Shown piece after piece: positions 34,224 through 46,591 of a stretch of 64,000 nt of DNA. Source of the stretch: Allantophomopsis cytisporea. Taxonomy: Eukaryota > Ascomycota > Leotiomycetes > Phacidiales > Phacidiaceae. The stretch is taken from contig CP103031.1 in the NCBI GenBank assembly GCA_024752435.1, forward strand, positions 1 to 64,000, given 5' to 3'. The notes beneath the pieces are model-generated. The model was given only the letters and a program-made list of their open reading frames with translations, did no database searches and had not been told where the DNA came from. Within the stretch, counting starts at the first letter, position 1. Each line of letters opens with the position of its first letter. Both the position numbers and the translations under genes were made by a program.

Positions 34224-35325
34224 AGCACAGAGTTTTTCGGCAGTCTTACCTGCCGCCATGGTTGAGTGGACAATATATTTTGAATACTAGCACCATTATG
34301 TCGGTGGATTGCGTCCTACTTTTCTGGGTAAAGCAAAGCTCATTGGTAAAGCTTATGATAGTCGATGCCTGCTCGTGGCAGCTAGCTTGGTCGGCTCTTG
34401 CTCACTAGTGATATGGCAGGTCTGTGATTAGAGGAGAGCCTAAACTGCAGCTAGGTTGTAGGGAACCTTTAGCTGTTTATAAACACTGATACATAAATAA
34501 CTTGGCTGTGACAACGACATCATAAGTGTCTTACTTTTGCCAGCCACATTTGTTGATCCAAAGTGAAATTTGTATGATCCGTGCTCCGTAGTCATCGTAG
34601 ATAAAATCGCACCACCGGAATAGTCAGCGAGATCGAGTCTCGGCTAGCTACCCAGGATTAGCTTCTTACTCAAATATGATGACCATTGCTCCATAGTGTC
34701 AGTCCTCTCTTTTATGGCATGTGAAGATGTATTGTAATAAGATATATATGTATGGGCTTGTAGGAGATCATGGCAGCAGTGAAGGAAACGATACTTTGTA
34801 TTTAGTGTACTAGTGCCCTCTAGGCTTAGCTCCTCTGGGCGTAATGGATTATCTATCTATCTATCCAGGAGCAGATGAGTATAAGGGAGAGCAGGTGGTT
34901 TGGTCTTGGACCGAACAGCTGCCCTGAACTACGCAAGGAGTCCTTACGCAAGCAGCCTGGCTCACTGCGTACGCACTCCTACATACGCAATGGTGCGCCC
35001 GTATTTTCTACACATGCTATATAAAGTTATACATCGTAAATATTTGCAGTAAAGGCCAATCATGAATGATCTAGGCCACCTATGAGCCCGGGCCATTTCA
35101 CGTGGCGGCCGGAACATTTAAATGCCCCCAAGAAAGCATATGTTACGAGCCTGCCTAGCCTACCATGATTGTTTACTTTTAAGCCTCAAGGCCAATACTT
35201 CTTTAAATAACACTTCTCTCAAACAACCCAGAACCCACAAAATCAAATCCTTCCTCATGAAACAAACCCCACCATTCATCGAATCTTAAACAACACACGT
35301 GCTCATTTTCCAGAGCCTCAGAGTC
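34224..35325. other. Intergenic
   Basis: A short TATC microsatellite at about 34850-34865 is the only repeat seen. The right end includes the presumed promoter of the F-box gene. Confidence 0.4.
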
Positions 35326-35891
35326 ATGTCTGCCAATCGGCTTTGGAAAGGCTTCAAGGTACCTTCAAAGGTTAGCAGACTGATCTTTACGTGGGGAAAG
35401 CGAATCTAACCAAAGAACAGCTCCTCACACCAGCCGGTGCCCAAAACTCTCTCATCTTAGAGTTCCCGGCAGATATCCTCCTTGAAATCTTCAACCATCT
35501 CGAATTGATCGATCAAATCGCCTTCGCATTCGCTTGCAAGCATCTACTTGCTGTGTCTAAACATGCCTCTCTGGAAAGATGGCCTGTAGGCCTCCAGGTC
35601 TCGCTCAACAGTGACACCATGGAGCTCCTCCTTCGCCGAATCAAACCATTAAGACCGATTGGACGTCGTCAGAAAATGTGGTATCTCTGTGTTGACTGTC
35701 TTCAATATCGACCATCGAGAAAAAGCTACTGGAAGAAGAAATACGTATTTGGGTATGTTTCTGAACATAGGTGGGAGTCCTTTGTTTCTTCCTGGAATCA
35801 TCACAGCACGCTTCAGTGTCCGGAATGTAGGGGTGCAGAATGTGACGCGGAACGAAAGAGATATGAGGAGGCAATAGCATCGAGGGGGTAG
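35326..35891 (+). CDS. Small F-box protein
   Basis: Two exons, 35326-35370 (MSANRLWKGFKVPSK) and 35421-35891, across a 50-nt intron with donor GTTAGC, branch ATCTAACC and acceptor ACAG; 171 residues. Residues about 26-60 (LEFPADILLEIFNHLELIDQIAFAFACKHL) are a classical F-box, which binds Skp1 in an SCF ubiquitin ligase. The rest carries two CxxC pairs (LCVDCLQYRPS and CPECRGAECD). There is no separate long substrate-binding region, so it could be a truncated or short family member. The start at 35326 is preferred because the downstream frame has no ATG near the F-box. Confidence 0.75.
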
Positions 35892-36317
35892 AAGCAGCGC
35901 GGATGAATTACGAACAAGAATCTTAAAGCCATCACTATGCGTGCAGTTTCAACCACAATCAGGCTGTACCTTTCGCCTTACTTGTGCAGACCAACCGTCA
36001 TAGGAGACATGTACTTTAATTATATATGCTCACCGTAAAGTGAAATTGATACTATTCTCCATCCTGGTTCCTAACCCCAACTCGCCTGAATGTATTGATA
36101 TACGCATGTTCTACAGAAACAACTTAAAACCAAAAACCAGAAAACCAAGCATCAACGTCACCACACTTATCGACTCAGCGCACTAAAATCCCGTTGTACT
36201 CGAATCCCATCAAACCTCGACTACGTTAAAAGTATGCAGTATCAAGGCTATCGCCGTGACGATCCAGGCTCCAATTTTCGTCGTCCAAATTTCAGCAACC
36301 TAAATGCCAAATAGCCA

Positions 36318-36393
36318 GAACGCTGAGATGACGGTCGATTGGTAGCCTATAAAAAGAACGCTGAGATGACAGTCGATTGGTAGCCTATAAAAA
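36318..36393. repeat. Two tandem copies of a 38-bp unit
   Basis: GAACGCTGAGATGACGGTCG begins the first copy and GAACGCTGAGATGACAGTCG the second; both end TAGCCTATAAAAA. They differ at one base. Confidence 0.9.
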
Positions 36394-36774
36394 GGATATA
36401 TATAAGAGATAGCGCCACAACTATGTGACTGACAATCAGTCTCTCTGTTGTTATAGTTGACATGATTTCTAGCACACAGTTTAGTTAGCTGTCTTATGAT
36501 GGAAAAAGGGTGTTTACCAGTTAGGAAATAGGTGGCATACTGTAGAGTTAGTGACTCCGAATTCAACTGGAAAGGAGATATTGTTGCCTATTGAGATACC
36601 GACACACCAAAATTTTGGTGTAAAGGTACATAATGCTCAAATTTTGAAAGTGCAATAACTTAATGGGCATTGACGTTAATGCTTAAATCTTTGATATTAG
36701 GGCAGATTATATACTACTATATGGTAATTAAGCTAAGATATATTAATTGAATGTATTATGTAGTGAATTTATTG

Positions 36775-36792
36775 CAGTGTTGCACATGAGTA
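36775..36792 (+). repeat. Left copy of an 18-bp inverted repeat, hAT-like terminus
   Basis: CAGTGTTGCACATGAGTA, the exact reverse complement of 42759-42776. CAGTG-type ends and internal GAGTA repeats are usual for hAT transposon termini. No flanking 8-bp duplication matches between the two sites. Confidence 0.5.
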
Positions 36793-37069
36793 GTATAAGT
36801 ACTACTCATAGCCTGCATGAGTACTGATTTGATTTGATTTAGTCATACGCGGTTCAAGCCGTCCGCCAGGACAGCTATGCCGGGATGGCCCAGCTTTGGC
36901 CCAGTTGCCGAAGCCCATTCATCACACAAGATAAATGACCTTCCTTTCATCACATGATGTGACCAGCAACCTCCTGTACTGAGCGGTCTGGCTCCTATCT
37001 ACGTCTATATACATATTCATCTATAGGAATGCTTTGTGTCTATAGAAGTATGCTCCTTGGCCGCCGCTT

Positions 37070-37780
37070 CTGCTAGCCATCTAGTAACCTCCTACCTTGA
37101 GTCTCCCCCCAGCGCTCCACTTCGTCTGTTTGTTCTTCACCACACCTCCTAAATTGCCCAAGGAGATGCGTCTGTTCCATAAATCGTATTGCTTTTGTGG
37201 CTAGTTTTGGCTCGTTCAAGATTGCCCTCAAGTCCATTCGACCGATGCTGCGGAATTCCTTGTGGCGTAGGTGACGATAATTCCGACACCGCATCAAGAT
37301 ATGTCCCACAGTCTGTCGTCCTTCACCACAGTCACATCCAGGATTGTTGTAGCCTGGCACCCTTCTTTTCCAGAGATGATCTCTCAGCCCAATCTTTTCT
37401 GTACGCATCTGAATGAGCAGGGCACTTTGCCACTTCTTCAGACCACGATGTAGTCGGAGGATCTTGTCTGTTGGCTTAGGAGCGTATTTGTAGGTACTTC
37501 TTCCCCGCTTATCCTTGTCCCAGTCCTTTCCCCATTGAGCTTTAGCCTGGCCGATTCAAGTCCTCAAGGTCGTTTGTAGATGGCATGTCTTTGCCTGTAT
37601 GAGGGCTGTGCCCGCATGGCAAGCTCTATGATGTTGTCTAGCGGCGGCTTTAGCAGCCCTGTCTGCTGCCTCATTCCCCCCGATGCCAGTGTGAGCTGGC
37701 ACCCATCTTATCTCTACCCTTAGTCGTCTGTCGTTTTGTAGCTTGTCGAGATCTGATGGGATATATATAGCTAACCGTAA
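37070..37780 (-). mobile_element. 5'-truncated LINE: RNase H and C-terminal region
   Basis: On the minus strand LRVEIRWVPAHTGIGGNEAADRAAK marks the end of an RNase H domain. It is followed, after one in-frame TGA (RT-stop-IGQAKAQW), by LRLHRGLKKWQSALLIQMRTEKIGL and CDCGEGRQTVGHILMRCRNYRHLR. That is the zinc-knuckle-like C-terminus (CxC..H....C) of Tad/I-type non-LTR retrotransposons. The reverse transcriptase and everything upstream are missing, as expected for a 5'-truncated insertion. The left boundary is near 37070 and the right near 37780. Confidence 0.75.
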
Positions 37781-38815
37781 ACTTTATTCAATCCCCCTAT
37801 CTTCCATCACGTGTTTAATAGCGGAGATCGTAGACGGAACTCAGTAGCCGACAACCTGAGCCGTAGTCACGCCAGCAACTAGCAGGTCGACGAATATTCA
37901 TTGGCGCGCGTGCAGGTCGAGCAACGACATGCTAAAAAACCCTCTCGGTACGGAGGTGAGTTGAATCATTAATGGAACAAAGTAATGTCCTGAAAACCTC
38001 AGGACCGAACCCTGCAAGAAACTACGGAGGCTAGTGTAATGCTTGTAGCAAGGTACTATCATTTTGAGATGGTCTGGGCAGCAGAGAAGATATGATTACC
38101 AAGTGCTTCAGATTCATAGACCTCTTGTTAGCATTGTCGCTTGCCGGATCCGCACTATTAACACGATGATAGCGCTATCCTATCGGCAGAAACCTCCACG
38201 TGAAAGAGTGCGATATGTTTGACGAATATGTAGCACAAGGACATCGAGCGAAGGAACTTTCAGACGACCCCAAAGTACCGCATTCAATTGTATCTAATGA
38301 TAAAATCTAAAACAAATTTACTGCACCTTACTATGTTCCCACTTCTCACCGCAATTTGGTTCAGTGAAACTGTTCAAGTGTACTAGTAGATAAATGCAAT
38401 CGCATCCGAAGTACACACAACGTACATATACGTAGAACCAATTAGGATATGTAGCTGTCAGGTACGAAGATATCTATTTTCAGAAGCTTCAGCACTTGAT
38501 TATTACTGGAACTCTCGAAAATCCGCAAACTTTGAATTCATGTCAACCTCTAAAGCAATGTGCAAACATCAACGAGCCTTTCAAGCAGTTTGTGTGCCTA
38601 TAAGGAGCAGACATTGTGTCATTCATCCAACAAAAGCAAGGTTCCTCCCTCAGAATCCATCGAGCCCTCATCAGCGGAACGCGAACTTTCCATTTGTACT
38701 TGAATGTAACCCACTGTCTTATGTTAATATAAAGCATTCTGCAAAAGAGTTTGAAGATAGAATAACTTACCGGTGACTCGCACCCGGATCCTCAGATTGT
38801 GGTTGAAAACTCTTT
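37781..38815. other. Intergenic
   Basis: No coding frame, RNA gene or repeat can be supported. Confidence 0.4.
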
Positions 38816-40248
38816 TCACATTACTGCCTCTTGTTTCCTCAACCTTTGCAATCTTTCATCGTTTGCATACTTCTGCAAAGCTACCTTCTTCCATTCTTCC
38901 CATTCGAAATTTACATTCATCTTCAAGGCTTTTTGCAAAGCGGCAAAAAGTTGGATGTAGGACGATATATCCCAATCGGGTAATCCATTGCAGAGGATGA
39001 ACTGTAGTCTTTGTATAATCTTCCCTTCAATCACATGTTCATCCAACCCTTGACTTTCAGATTCGACTGTTTGCTTAAGCATCCTAGCAAAAGCCACTTC
39101 GTCATCGCTGAGGCTGTTGTGTCCATCGAAAAATTTGCCAACATCCCAGAGCATCATTGGCGATGTGAAAGCTACTGAAGCTGGCGCTGTATATGCCCAC
39201 TCCCAGTCAATAATCCCAGTGATCTTGAAATTCTCGTCAACTAGTATATGGCTGCCTAGGTCATCAAAATGTCTCAGATAGTACTCCTGCTTTTCGGATG
39301 ACTGTGGGAAGGAAGACACAGCTTCAAGGAGAGAACAATGAATAAGGTAGGTATCTACTGCCCATGGAGAGTAAAGCTCGTTGGTAGCAATCATTTCGAG
39401 GATTCTTGATGCTACTCCCAGGTGATAATCTTGTAGGGTTTGAAAAGGTCCAAGAGTTTTGATGACTTTGTTGGTATCAGAATCTAACCACAAATCTGAG
39501 GACAACGGTCCAATTTTGTATTTCAATGGCTCTATATCATCAAGACTCAAGGACCCAATAGCGTCAAAAGGGTGTTTGTAGAGTTGATGATAAATGGAAG
39601 CTAGCTGCTTTATGACCCTGAGCCTCTGCTCGTCTGTAGGTTGTGGTATAGAATGAGAATACGGCTTTCCAGAGACCTTCTCCATTAGGATGTAAGCAAC
39701 GCCTACACTGTTCTCAGGAGTAGCATGGAAACCAAAGACTCGAGGGGCAGGCACTTCTGTCGTCTCAAGGAAGCGATAAGTAGCCACCTCGCTTTCTATA
39801 ACATACTTTTGTACAAGCTTAGATGGAGCATTGACGTTTTGACGTTTGATCCGTGCAATCCAACGAATATTATCACTGAATTCGAGCTCGATGTGGTAGT
39901 TGACATTTCCCATGGTCGTCAAGAGATTCTTTTCATCACCTGGGACAACGGAACACGGTACTTCGCGAATGGATGATGCGTGATCGGTCAGAGCACGAAA
40001 GTCAATCTTAGAGAGTAACTCTTTGATTTCCTCTCGCCCAGATTCCTGGATTGCAGATTCGTAGTTATCATCCTAAAAAACTCACTATCAGCGAAATTCT
40101 TTTTAGGATGATATACGGTACTAACCTCTCGACGGGGACAGCCATGGGCCAAATGCAACGAACACAGGTGGCGCTTACAGAACAAACATTCCCCATGAAC
40201 TCGCACTGCTGGCTCTCCGCACTCCTTTATGTCGCAATGAATTGACAT
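38816..40248 (-). CDS. APH-family phosphotransferase-like protein with N-terminal zinc-binding segment
   Basis: Two minus-strand exons, 40248-40126 and 40072-38816, join in phase 0 across a 53-nt intron; 459 residues. Residues 1-41 (CDIKECGEPAVRVHGECLFCKRHLCSLHLAHGCPR) form a Cys/His cluster similar to AN1 or B-box zinc fingers, seen at the start of a fungal APH subgroup. The kinase-like part includes WIARIKR, YILMEKVSGKPY, LRHFDDLGSHILVDENF and GIIDWEWAY. The catalytic loop reads H.DD...H rather than the usual H.D....N of aminoglycoside phosphotransferases, a variant known from fungal members. These proteins phosphorylate small molecules or are inactive; the substrate is unknown. The frame is intact. 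Confidence 0.8.
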
Positions 40249-43200
40249 TGTGAATGTAGCTTGTTGATTGTGCTTGGATGAAGAACTTAAATATTCAGCT
40301 TCTCTATACAATGCAAGACCGTTCAGGTGAGTGATGTTTCTTCACCTGGCTTGCGGTTGGAACATCTGTGATTAGATGAGCTTGGGAGTAAGAGGGAGAA
40401 CTTCATTTCGGTGATCTAACCAAGATTTAACCAGTCATATGGTTTGATACAAAGGGGGAGAGAAAATAACGTAGTACACGAACCTAGTGGAAAGGCATGT
40501 TTTCGTCCTCTGATTATTACTGAGCTGTGGATGACACATTACCTATTTGTAAAATTGAGAGCTGTTATGATTGGCGGGCCAATTACTAAGTAGCCTAAGC
40601 GCCGTGCGCATCTACCTGCCCAATGCAACTTTTGTAACAGAACATTCCGATCAAGAACGTAGAGTATTCTCGTATTTCATAGTGCAAATATAGTCAAAGC
40701 TGGCTGCTTGCCATAAATTGGAAGTCATGATTCTTTATTTGAATTCCTTTGGAAAAGTAATGACTGTGCCATTGGACAGAATTCGAAATAGACAAAGAAC
40801 AGCGAAGAAAACAACGCGACATGACTATTATTCTTGGCTCGACGTATTTGCAAAGCTTCATTCCAATCCTTCAAAGCCTACACCCAAACAAACGAACAAA
40901 GAAACAGGAACAGCCCCAAAGTGAATCCTTCAGATATTCATTGGCACTTTTTGCTTGCGATCGTGCCTGGAATAGGTCAATCTCGGTGGCATAGAGATGC
41001 TCATTTGTCTTTATGAGTAGACAACACATTAGCGCGCACCACTTCCGCTAAAGAGGAACGCTAATGACATACGTTCCGCGCAAAATTTGGACCCCCCTGC
41101 AGCCCAGTTATTGCAGCCATCTTTTGCACATCTTGTAGCGGGAGAAGGCATGTTTGGCTATTAATAGCAGATATTCCCAGAGGTAGAAAGACAAGTGATA
41201 TCTTGGTGTAGACAATATAGAAGGCGTATTGTGAAAATACAGAAGTCGAGGATATAACGGGAAGTGGTAATTTGGTGTACGCAAGATATGAGGTGTGCTG
41301 TGAAAACACAAAAGATGGTAACGACAACGAACTTATAGGTGTTTTGAATTTAGATAGACAACTACAGTTTGAGTGAGTAAGAACGGCAAAGCAAAAGGCC
41401 GGGTCTTCATATGGTGAGCAGGTTCGTATGAGGCATTTGATAAGAAATAATCCCATTGTACAAGGTTCGACCGCCAATTTCTCAATATTTAGGGGAAGGC
41501 TGTGAAACACAATGGTTTATTAGCCACGCATGATGTCTCATGATTACACGCAGTCGCAATTATTGAGATAAATTCTCAACAGGATGATAGATCATACCGG
41601 CGTCGAGAACTTTCAACTCTAGACGTGGTTTCTTATGCAGCTATACGGTCCCCATAGGCTTCCTATCGACCACCGAAGTCTAATTTGTGATGAACTTTAA
41701 TTATTGCATACTGTGTGGTACTCTCTTTGCGCTTATTCTTTACATCCGTGTTTAAACGCGTGTAGCCATACTTTAAGGTTTAGAAAGATTTTGATTCAAG
41801 GGTCTAAGCACGTGAAAGTGGTTCCTTTACTAACGCGCTCCACGATCTACACTGAAATCATTGGACGCCCGGCCTGTTCCAACGGTTGACCATTCTACTA
41901 TCACTACAAAAGGTGAGCAGTGAAGTAGCCGTCTACAACCGATCGAAATGGATCGAAATGCGATGAATGACTCTAATAGAAATGATTACCTTGAAAAGTA
42001 TTTCCTTTCCTTGTTGTACTGCTCTGCCGTTAGGACAGAGGAGAAGCAGTTCTCCCAAATGTTAACAAGGTATATGTCATTAGCGTAAAGAGACAGAAAG
42101 ATTTTCACATACTACTTTAACCACATTTACCCCAAGTGTAGACAGAAAGACGAAGCCAACCCAGAAAGGTAATTGGTGTTCGTTGATGCCAATGGTCATC
42201 AACATCAGCATTTCGTTTTGTAAGTACTATCCACCGGGAGCACGTCGTGTGGCGCCGAGCAACAATAGACTCATAGGGTATTGTGACTGCCTTGTTGTAA
42301 CCGTTGGCTTGGCATATGCACGCACCCAAATGAACTCAAGAATGGAATAGCATGCTTCCATGCACTGAGGAAGCAGCTGCCACGGAACAAAACAAGGCTG
42401 AGAAAAAGAAGAAAGAGCATGATGTTCTGGAAACGCAACTTTGAAGGCGGGTGTTGATGGAAGAGAGCCCAGATGGCGCATATGAGTGCTTTTCCTATGT
42501 AGCCACTTTGTAAAGACTAGCATGTGCAAGTGAATCTAATTACGCGACCATAAAGATTTCCGTTGCTGGTTCACCCTTATCGATGAGGGTAAAAGAGGTA
42601 TTTTGTATACGTTACTTTAATTACTTTTATTTAAAATCACGTGATAATGAGTACATGAGTACGTACTCATATACTCATTGGTACTCATGAGTACATACTC
42701 ATAAGACCCTATACTCATATGAGTACGTACTCATATAGCCTTGGACTCATACTCATCGTACTCATGTGCAACACTGAATATAATGCTCTACTTGCTGTCG
42801 TAGCTCCAATTGTACTCGGTGTTTCTGGCGTAAAAGCTAGTTATAGCTACCAGACTAACTGTACAACGATACTCATCACTTATACAAATCAACTCCTGAT
42901 ATCGTAGGTTCAAATGAACCAAATGACTCAATGTCTCTGGGACGGGCTTTGCTTGTGTAATTGGTAATTCTGGCATGTTGGATTTGTATACTGTTGTCGT
43001 GGTTGGGGTGTTGTTAGTAAGTTGGGTGTATCTCAATTGACGTTCAATACAGATTCATGCATACAGGGATGTTCTTGACTACCGTTACACCAAAAATGCA
43101 TCTCAATTGACCTTCATTTTACGGGGAATAGTGTTAGTGTTAGGATCTGAACAGAAAGGACCTCGTCAAGTTCCTGGTGACACAGATTGTCCCTGGTGGG

Positions 43201-44983
43201 AGCTGCCGCTGTTTAACTTGGCGCGATCAACGTATAATTAATTAGATTTGGTGCGGTCTTGTAAAGTACATACGCCACGAGCCCACCACAAGACTCGTCC
43301 ACATTGCGGTAGTTGTAGCTGCCGACGTTAGCGTCGAGATGCTGCGGGGTTACGGCTACAGTGCAGGTATTGCTAATCTCCATTTACGGCGCCTTTGACA
43401 ATGCCCAGCAAGCCGTGGAAATCCAGAGCATGACGGGGAGCTTGAGGTTGCAGTTACCAAACGATAACTGATAGAAGGTATAAAAGCGAATTTCTCTTGA
43501 TAAAACTAAGATAGAGTATTACCGGGTGGCTGCGCATAATTGTAGACAAGGTGGATGAGAGCTTACGTGCAGATGCTTATGGCCCTGACCCGTCACACTA
43601 TGCTCTCGTGCCTCTTATACCTAACGGCTTAGGCACGTGATATACAGCAGATTTAGCATATAAGCACAGACCAGCCCATCGGAGCTTCCTAGTAAATTTC
43701 ATAAGTCTGAATTCGTATAACCACCTCTATAACTTGAAATATATGCTCTGCTATTCAGTTCGTTATAATATTACAATCATCTCTTCTCTCAAGCATCGCA
43801 ATCCAATGTTTTATATTCTTCGTCGCTTACTGGCACATAGGGAAGCAAAACTTTTGACTAGTACAGCCAATCAGCTAGCTGCATTTATGTTTAGTGTATA
43901 GTTTCGTTTGTACGCGTCATCTTGGGCGTAGTAGGCGACGCCAAACATTGACCTGCCCTGCGCCACCTTTTAGTCTCAATCCTTCCTCTTCGGAGACTTG
44001 ATATCCCCATTGATATGTATGGGGTTCGTTAAAATATGTCATGTAGGCATTATTAGGAATCTAGGATCTTGCCTTACCTTAAGTGCCTCTTGACAGCGAT
44101 TCCCCATACCAAGCCGGTAATGATTGCCACGACACACTGACCTAACTAGTACTTAGCTCTTGCTGGCAGCCGTGACGAATAAGCGAGGATCAAGAGTATG
44201 AAGATCACAGACAATCTCCACTACATACTACAGTGCCGTTTCAACAATCGGTGGGCCTCACTTTGCAGTACGAGGTTCTAGGGTGGGTGGGTAAGATTAG
44301 ATGAAATTAGATTTACGTCCGAATAATTGCAAAGAAACCCGGTTCTACGTCTCAAACCACATGGAAAGGCATAGAAGTCGCGTACGGAAATTTCAAATGC
44401 GCAATGGACCAAAAGTACTCGACCGATTATCAACGGGGCGTTCTGTACCTGCTTTAAAATCTACATGTTATACGTCGACTATAGTTGAGATGAACTTGAA
44501 ACTCCTTTGATCGGCGGGTACCGCGGCATAAAGTCATACATACGGCTAATCACAATTTCAAGCCCTGGCCTTCTCATCCCAGAGAGCATTATTATCCCGA
44601 AGGCCGGGCTACCCCAAAGGACCTTGTCGCCCTAGAATGCGTCGTCACCCCTTCCAAAATCCACCTCTTAAAGCGACAAACTAATCTCGACTAAGTGAAC
44701 GAACAACATCCTATTCTATACACATCACAGTATGCGGTCTCCAGCCAGTAAATTTGACTCAAAACACGTCCGAGCTTTTTGTTCCTGGATTCTCACCATA
44801 ATTGCTAGTGTGTAGGGTACTATAGGACCCATGTCTTCAGTCAAATTCGCAGCCCAGACCCTGTATGTATCCTCCTTCCATGTTTACTTTGACCGTGACA
44901 TAAGAATCAGCATGCCGCCCTCCATGGCGGAATAGTTTGTCCCTCTAACTGCAACTTTCTCTCTCCTTAAACATTTTCAGACT
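40249..44983. other. Large intergenic region
   Basis: No gene could be supported over 4.7 kb. Frames at 41061-41510, 42227-42529 and 44301-44510 lack domains. The stretch at 42610-42776 is a dense set of direct and inverted TACTCAT/ATGAGTA motifs. The right end carries the promoter of the tannase gene. Confidence 0.5.
42610..42776. repeat. TACTCAT/ATGAGTA cluster ending in an hAT-like terminus
   Basis: More than ten GTACTCAT or ATGAGTAC motifs in both orientations end at CTCATGTGCAACACTG (terminus 42776). The last 18 bp (42759-42776) are the exact reverse complement of 36775-36792. Clustered subterminal motifs next to a CAGTG-type end are typical of hAT elements or their MITE derivatives. 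Confidence 0.5.
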
Positions 44984-46591
44984 ATGGCTTTCCGTTCTCA
45001 GTCGAAGCTTTTGTTAGCCTTACTCGGTGCTTGCAAAGGCGCAAGTGCCTTTTCGAATTCGACGGCTCAAGCATGTAATGCTGAGACTTTCGATTCTCTC
45101 ACACTGAGCAACATTGAGATTTTAGATTTCAATGTAACAGCAAGATATAATGTCTCAGTCTCTGGTACTGCTGTTGGTTCATCTTCTCTTGGAGAAAGTG
45201 CTTCGGTGATAAATCTTTGCCAAATTTCGATCCAATACACTCACCCTGGACAAAACGACACAGTGAACACCTATGTTGGACTACCACTTGATGCGGCTGA
45301 CTGGAAGTCACGCTTCGTGGTAAATGGAGGCAGTGGCTTGACCGCTGGAGGATCCGATGTTATCTTGCAGCCCGTGGCAGCTGGGTATACGTCAGCATCC
45401 ACTGATGGCGGACATACTGAAAGCGAGACAACCGCTGAATGGGGTCTTGTCAGTGAAGGAAACACTAATTGGCCGGCTCTTCAGGACTTCGCTAGTGTAG
45501 CCCTCGATGAGGCAGTAACGCTTGGAAAATTGGCTACGGAGACGTACTTCGGTTCAGCCCCTCTCTACTCATACTGGAATGGATGCTCTACTGGTGGTCG
45601 CCAGGCTCATATGATGGCTCAAAGATTCCCTGAGCAGTTTGACGGCATTTTGGGAGGATCTCCTGCCATCAACTGGGAGAAATTCCAGTCCTACGAATTT
45701 TGGCCATATCTTATGAGCAATGTCCTCGGTACTCAGCCACCGTCGTGCGTAACGGAGGCCTTCACCGATGCCGCAATTGCGGCTTGCGATGCTTTGGACG
45801 GCGTTGAGGACAATATTATTTCACTTCCAGGCCTCTGCGATTACGATGCTACGTCGCTTGTTGGTCAGACTGTCGACTGCACCAGTCCTAATGGAACGAT
45901 CACAGTCACGCAAGCAATGGCAGAGCTTATCAATGCTATATGGGACGGTCCCGTTTCCGAGGACGGCGTCTTCGAATGGTACGGTTTACACAAGGATTCT
46001 GACCTTACCCTTGTTCTGTCCACCGAGTGCACATCCATCGATAATTGTACTGTAACTCCCTTCAGCCTTGGTGAAGATTGGTTCAAGGTATTCTTAGCAC
46101 GAAACTCCAGCTACGATGTCTCCACTATGACAAGAGCAGCTTTTGATCATTTCCATCGCCAATCTATCGACGAGTATTCTTCAATCATCGGCACGGAGAA
46201 CCCAGATCTAACTAACCTCAAGGAAGCTGGCACCAAGTTCATTGCCTGGCACGGCATGCAGGATCCTCTGATCCCAACCAACGGCACTGTAGACTATTAC
46301 ATTCGAGCCATGGAAGCTAACACAAACGTAACCGACTACTACCGCTTCTTCCTGGCACCCGGTGTCGGCCATTGCGGTGGAGGAGATGGCTTCGATCCAA
46401 GTAACACAGTCTTTAGTAGCTTGGTGGCTTGGGTTGAAAACGGAACTGCTCCAGAGACTATCCTTGGATCGGCAACCGCTGTAGGCAATACTACAGCAAC
46501 TACTCGTACAGCAAACCTCTGCGCCTACCCTAAAATTCTCCACTACGTTGGCTCCGATCCAAACGATGCATCGTCATTTGCCTGCATGTAG
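44984..46591 (+). CDS. Secreted tannase/feruloyl esterase family protein
   Basis: An intronless 535-residue frame with a hydrophobic signal peptide (about residues 1-22, LLLALLGACKGASAF). The catalytic elbow is GCSTGGR (Ser202), with Asp427 in HGMQDPLIP and His463 in GVGHCGG, the triad arrangement of the tannase/feruloyl-esterase family. The lid domain holds CDALDGVEDNIISLPGLCDYD, the calcium-binding loop with its Cys pair. Several N-glycosylation sites (NST, NGT, NVT) fit secretion. Family members hydrolyse gallate or ferulate esters in plant material outside the cell; which ester is used cannot be told here. Length is standard, and this is the most housekeeping-like intact gene in the window. 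Confidence 0.93.
   Translation: MAFRSQSKLLLALLGACKGASAFSNSTAQACNAETFDSLTLSNIEILDFNVTARYNVSVSGTAVGSSSLGESASVINLCQISIQYTHPGQNDTVNTYVGLPLDAADWKSRFVVNGGSGLTAGGSDVILQPVAAGYTSASTDGGHTESETTAEWGLVSEGNTNWPALQDFASVALDEAVTLGKLATETYFGSAPLYSYWNGCSTGGRQAHMMAQRFPEQFDGILGGSPAINWEKFQSYEFWPYLMSNVLGTQPPSCVTEAFTDAAIAACDALDGVEDNIISLPGLCDYDATSLVGQTVDCTSPNGTITVTQAMAELINAIWDGPVSEDGVFEWYGLHKDSDLTLVLSTECTSIDNCTVTPFSLGEDWFKVFLARNSSYDVSTMTRAAFDHFHRQSIDEYSSIIGTENPDLTNLKEAGTKFIAWHGMQDPLIPTNGTVDYYIRAMEANTNVTDYYRFFLAPGVGHCGGGDGFDPSNTVFSSLVAWVENGTAPETILGSATAVGNTTATTRTANLCAYPKILHYVGSDPNDASSFACM

Larger units (their letters stand above)
35892..37069. other. Intergenic with small repeats and a palindrome
   Basis: Contains a 38-bp tandem duplication (36318-36393), an 18-bp perfect palindrome at 36604-36621 (ACACCAAAATTTTGGTGT), and an 18-bp motif at 36775-36792 that is inverted at 42759-42776. 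No gene is supported. Confidence 0.5.

Noticed and set aside
41061..41510. 149-codon minus-strand frame
   Set aside because: Composition and lack of any motif fit chance; it contains internally repetitive FHNTP/FHSTP-like stretches but no domain.
36775..42776. Calling the whole interval one hAT transposon
   Set aside because: No matching 8-bp target duplication and no hAT transposase; kept as a finding with caveats only.
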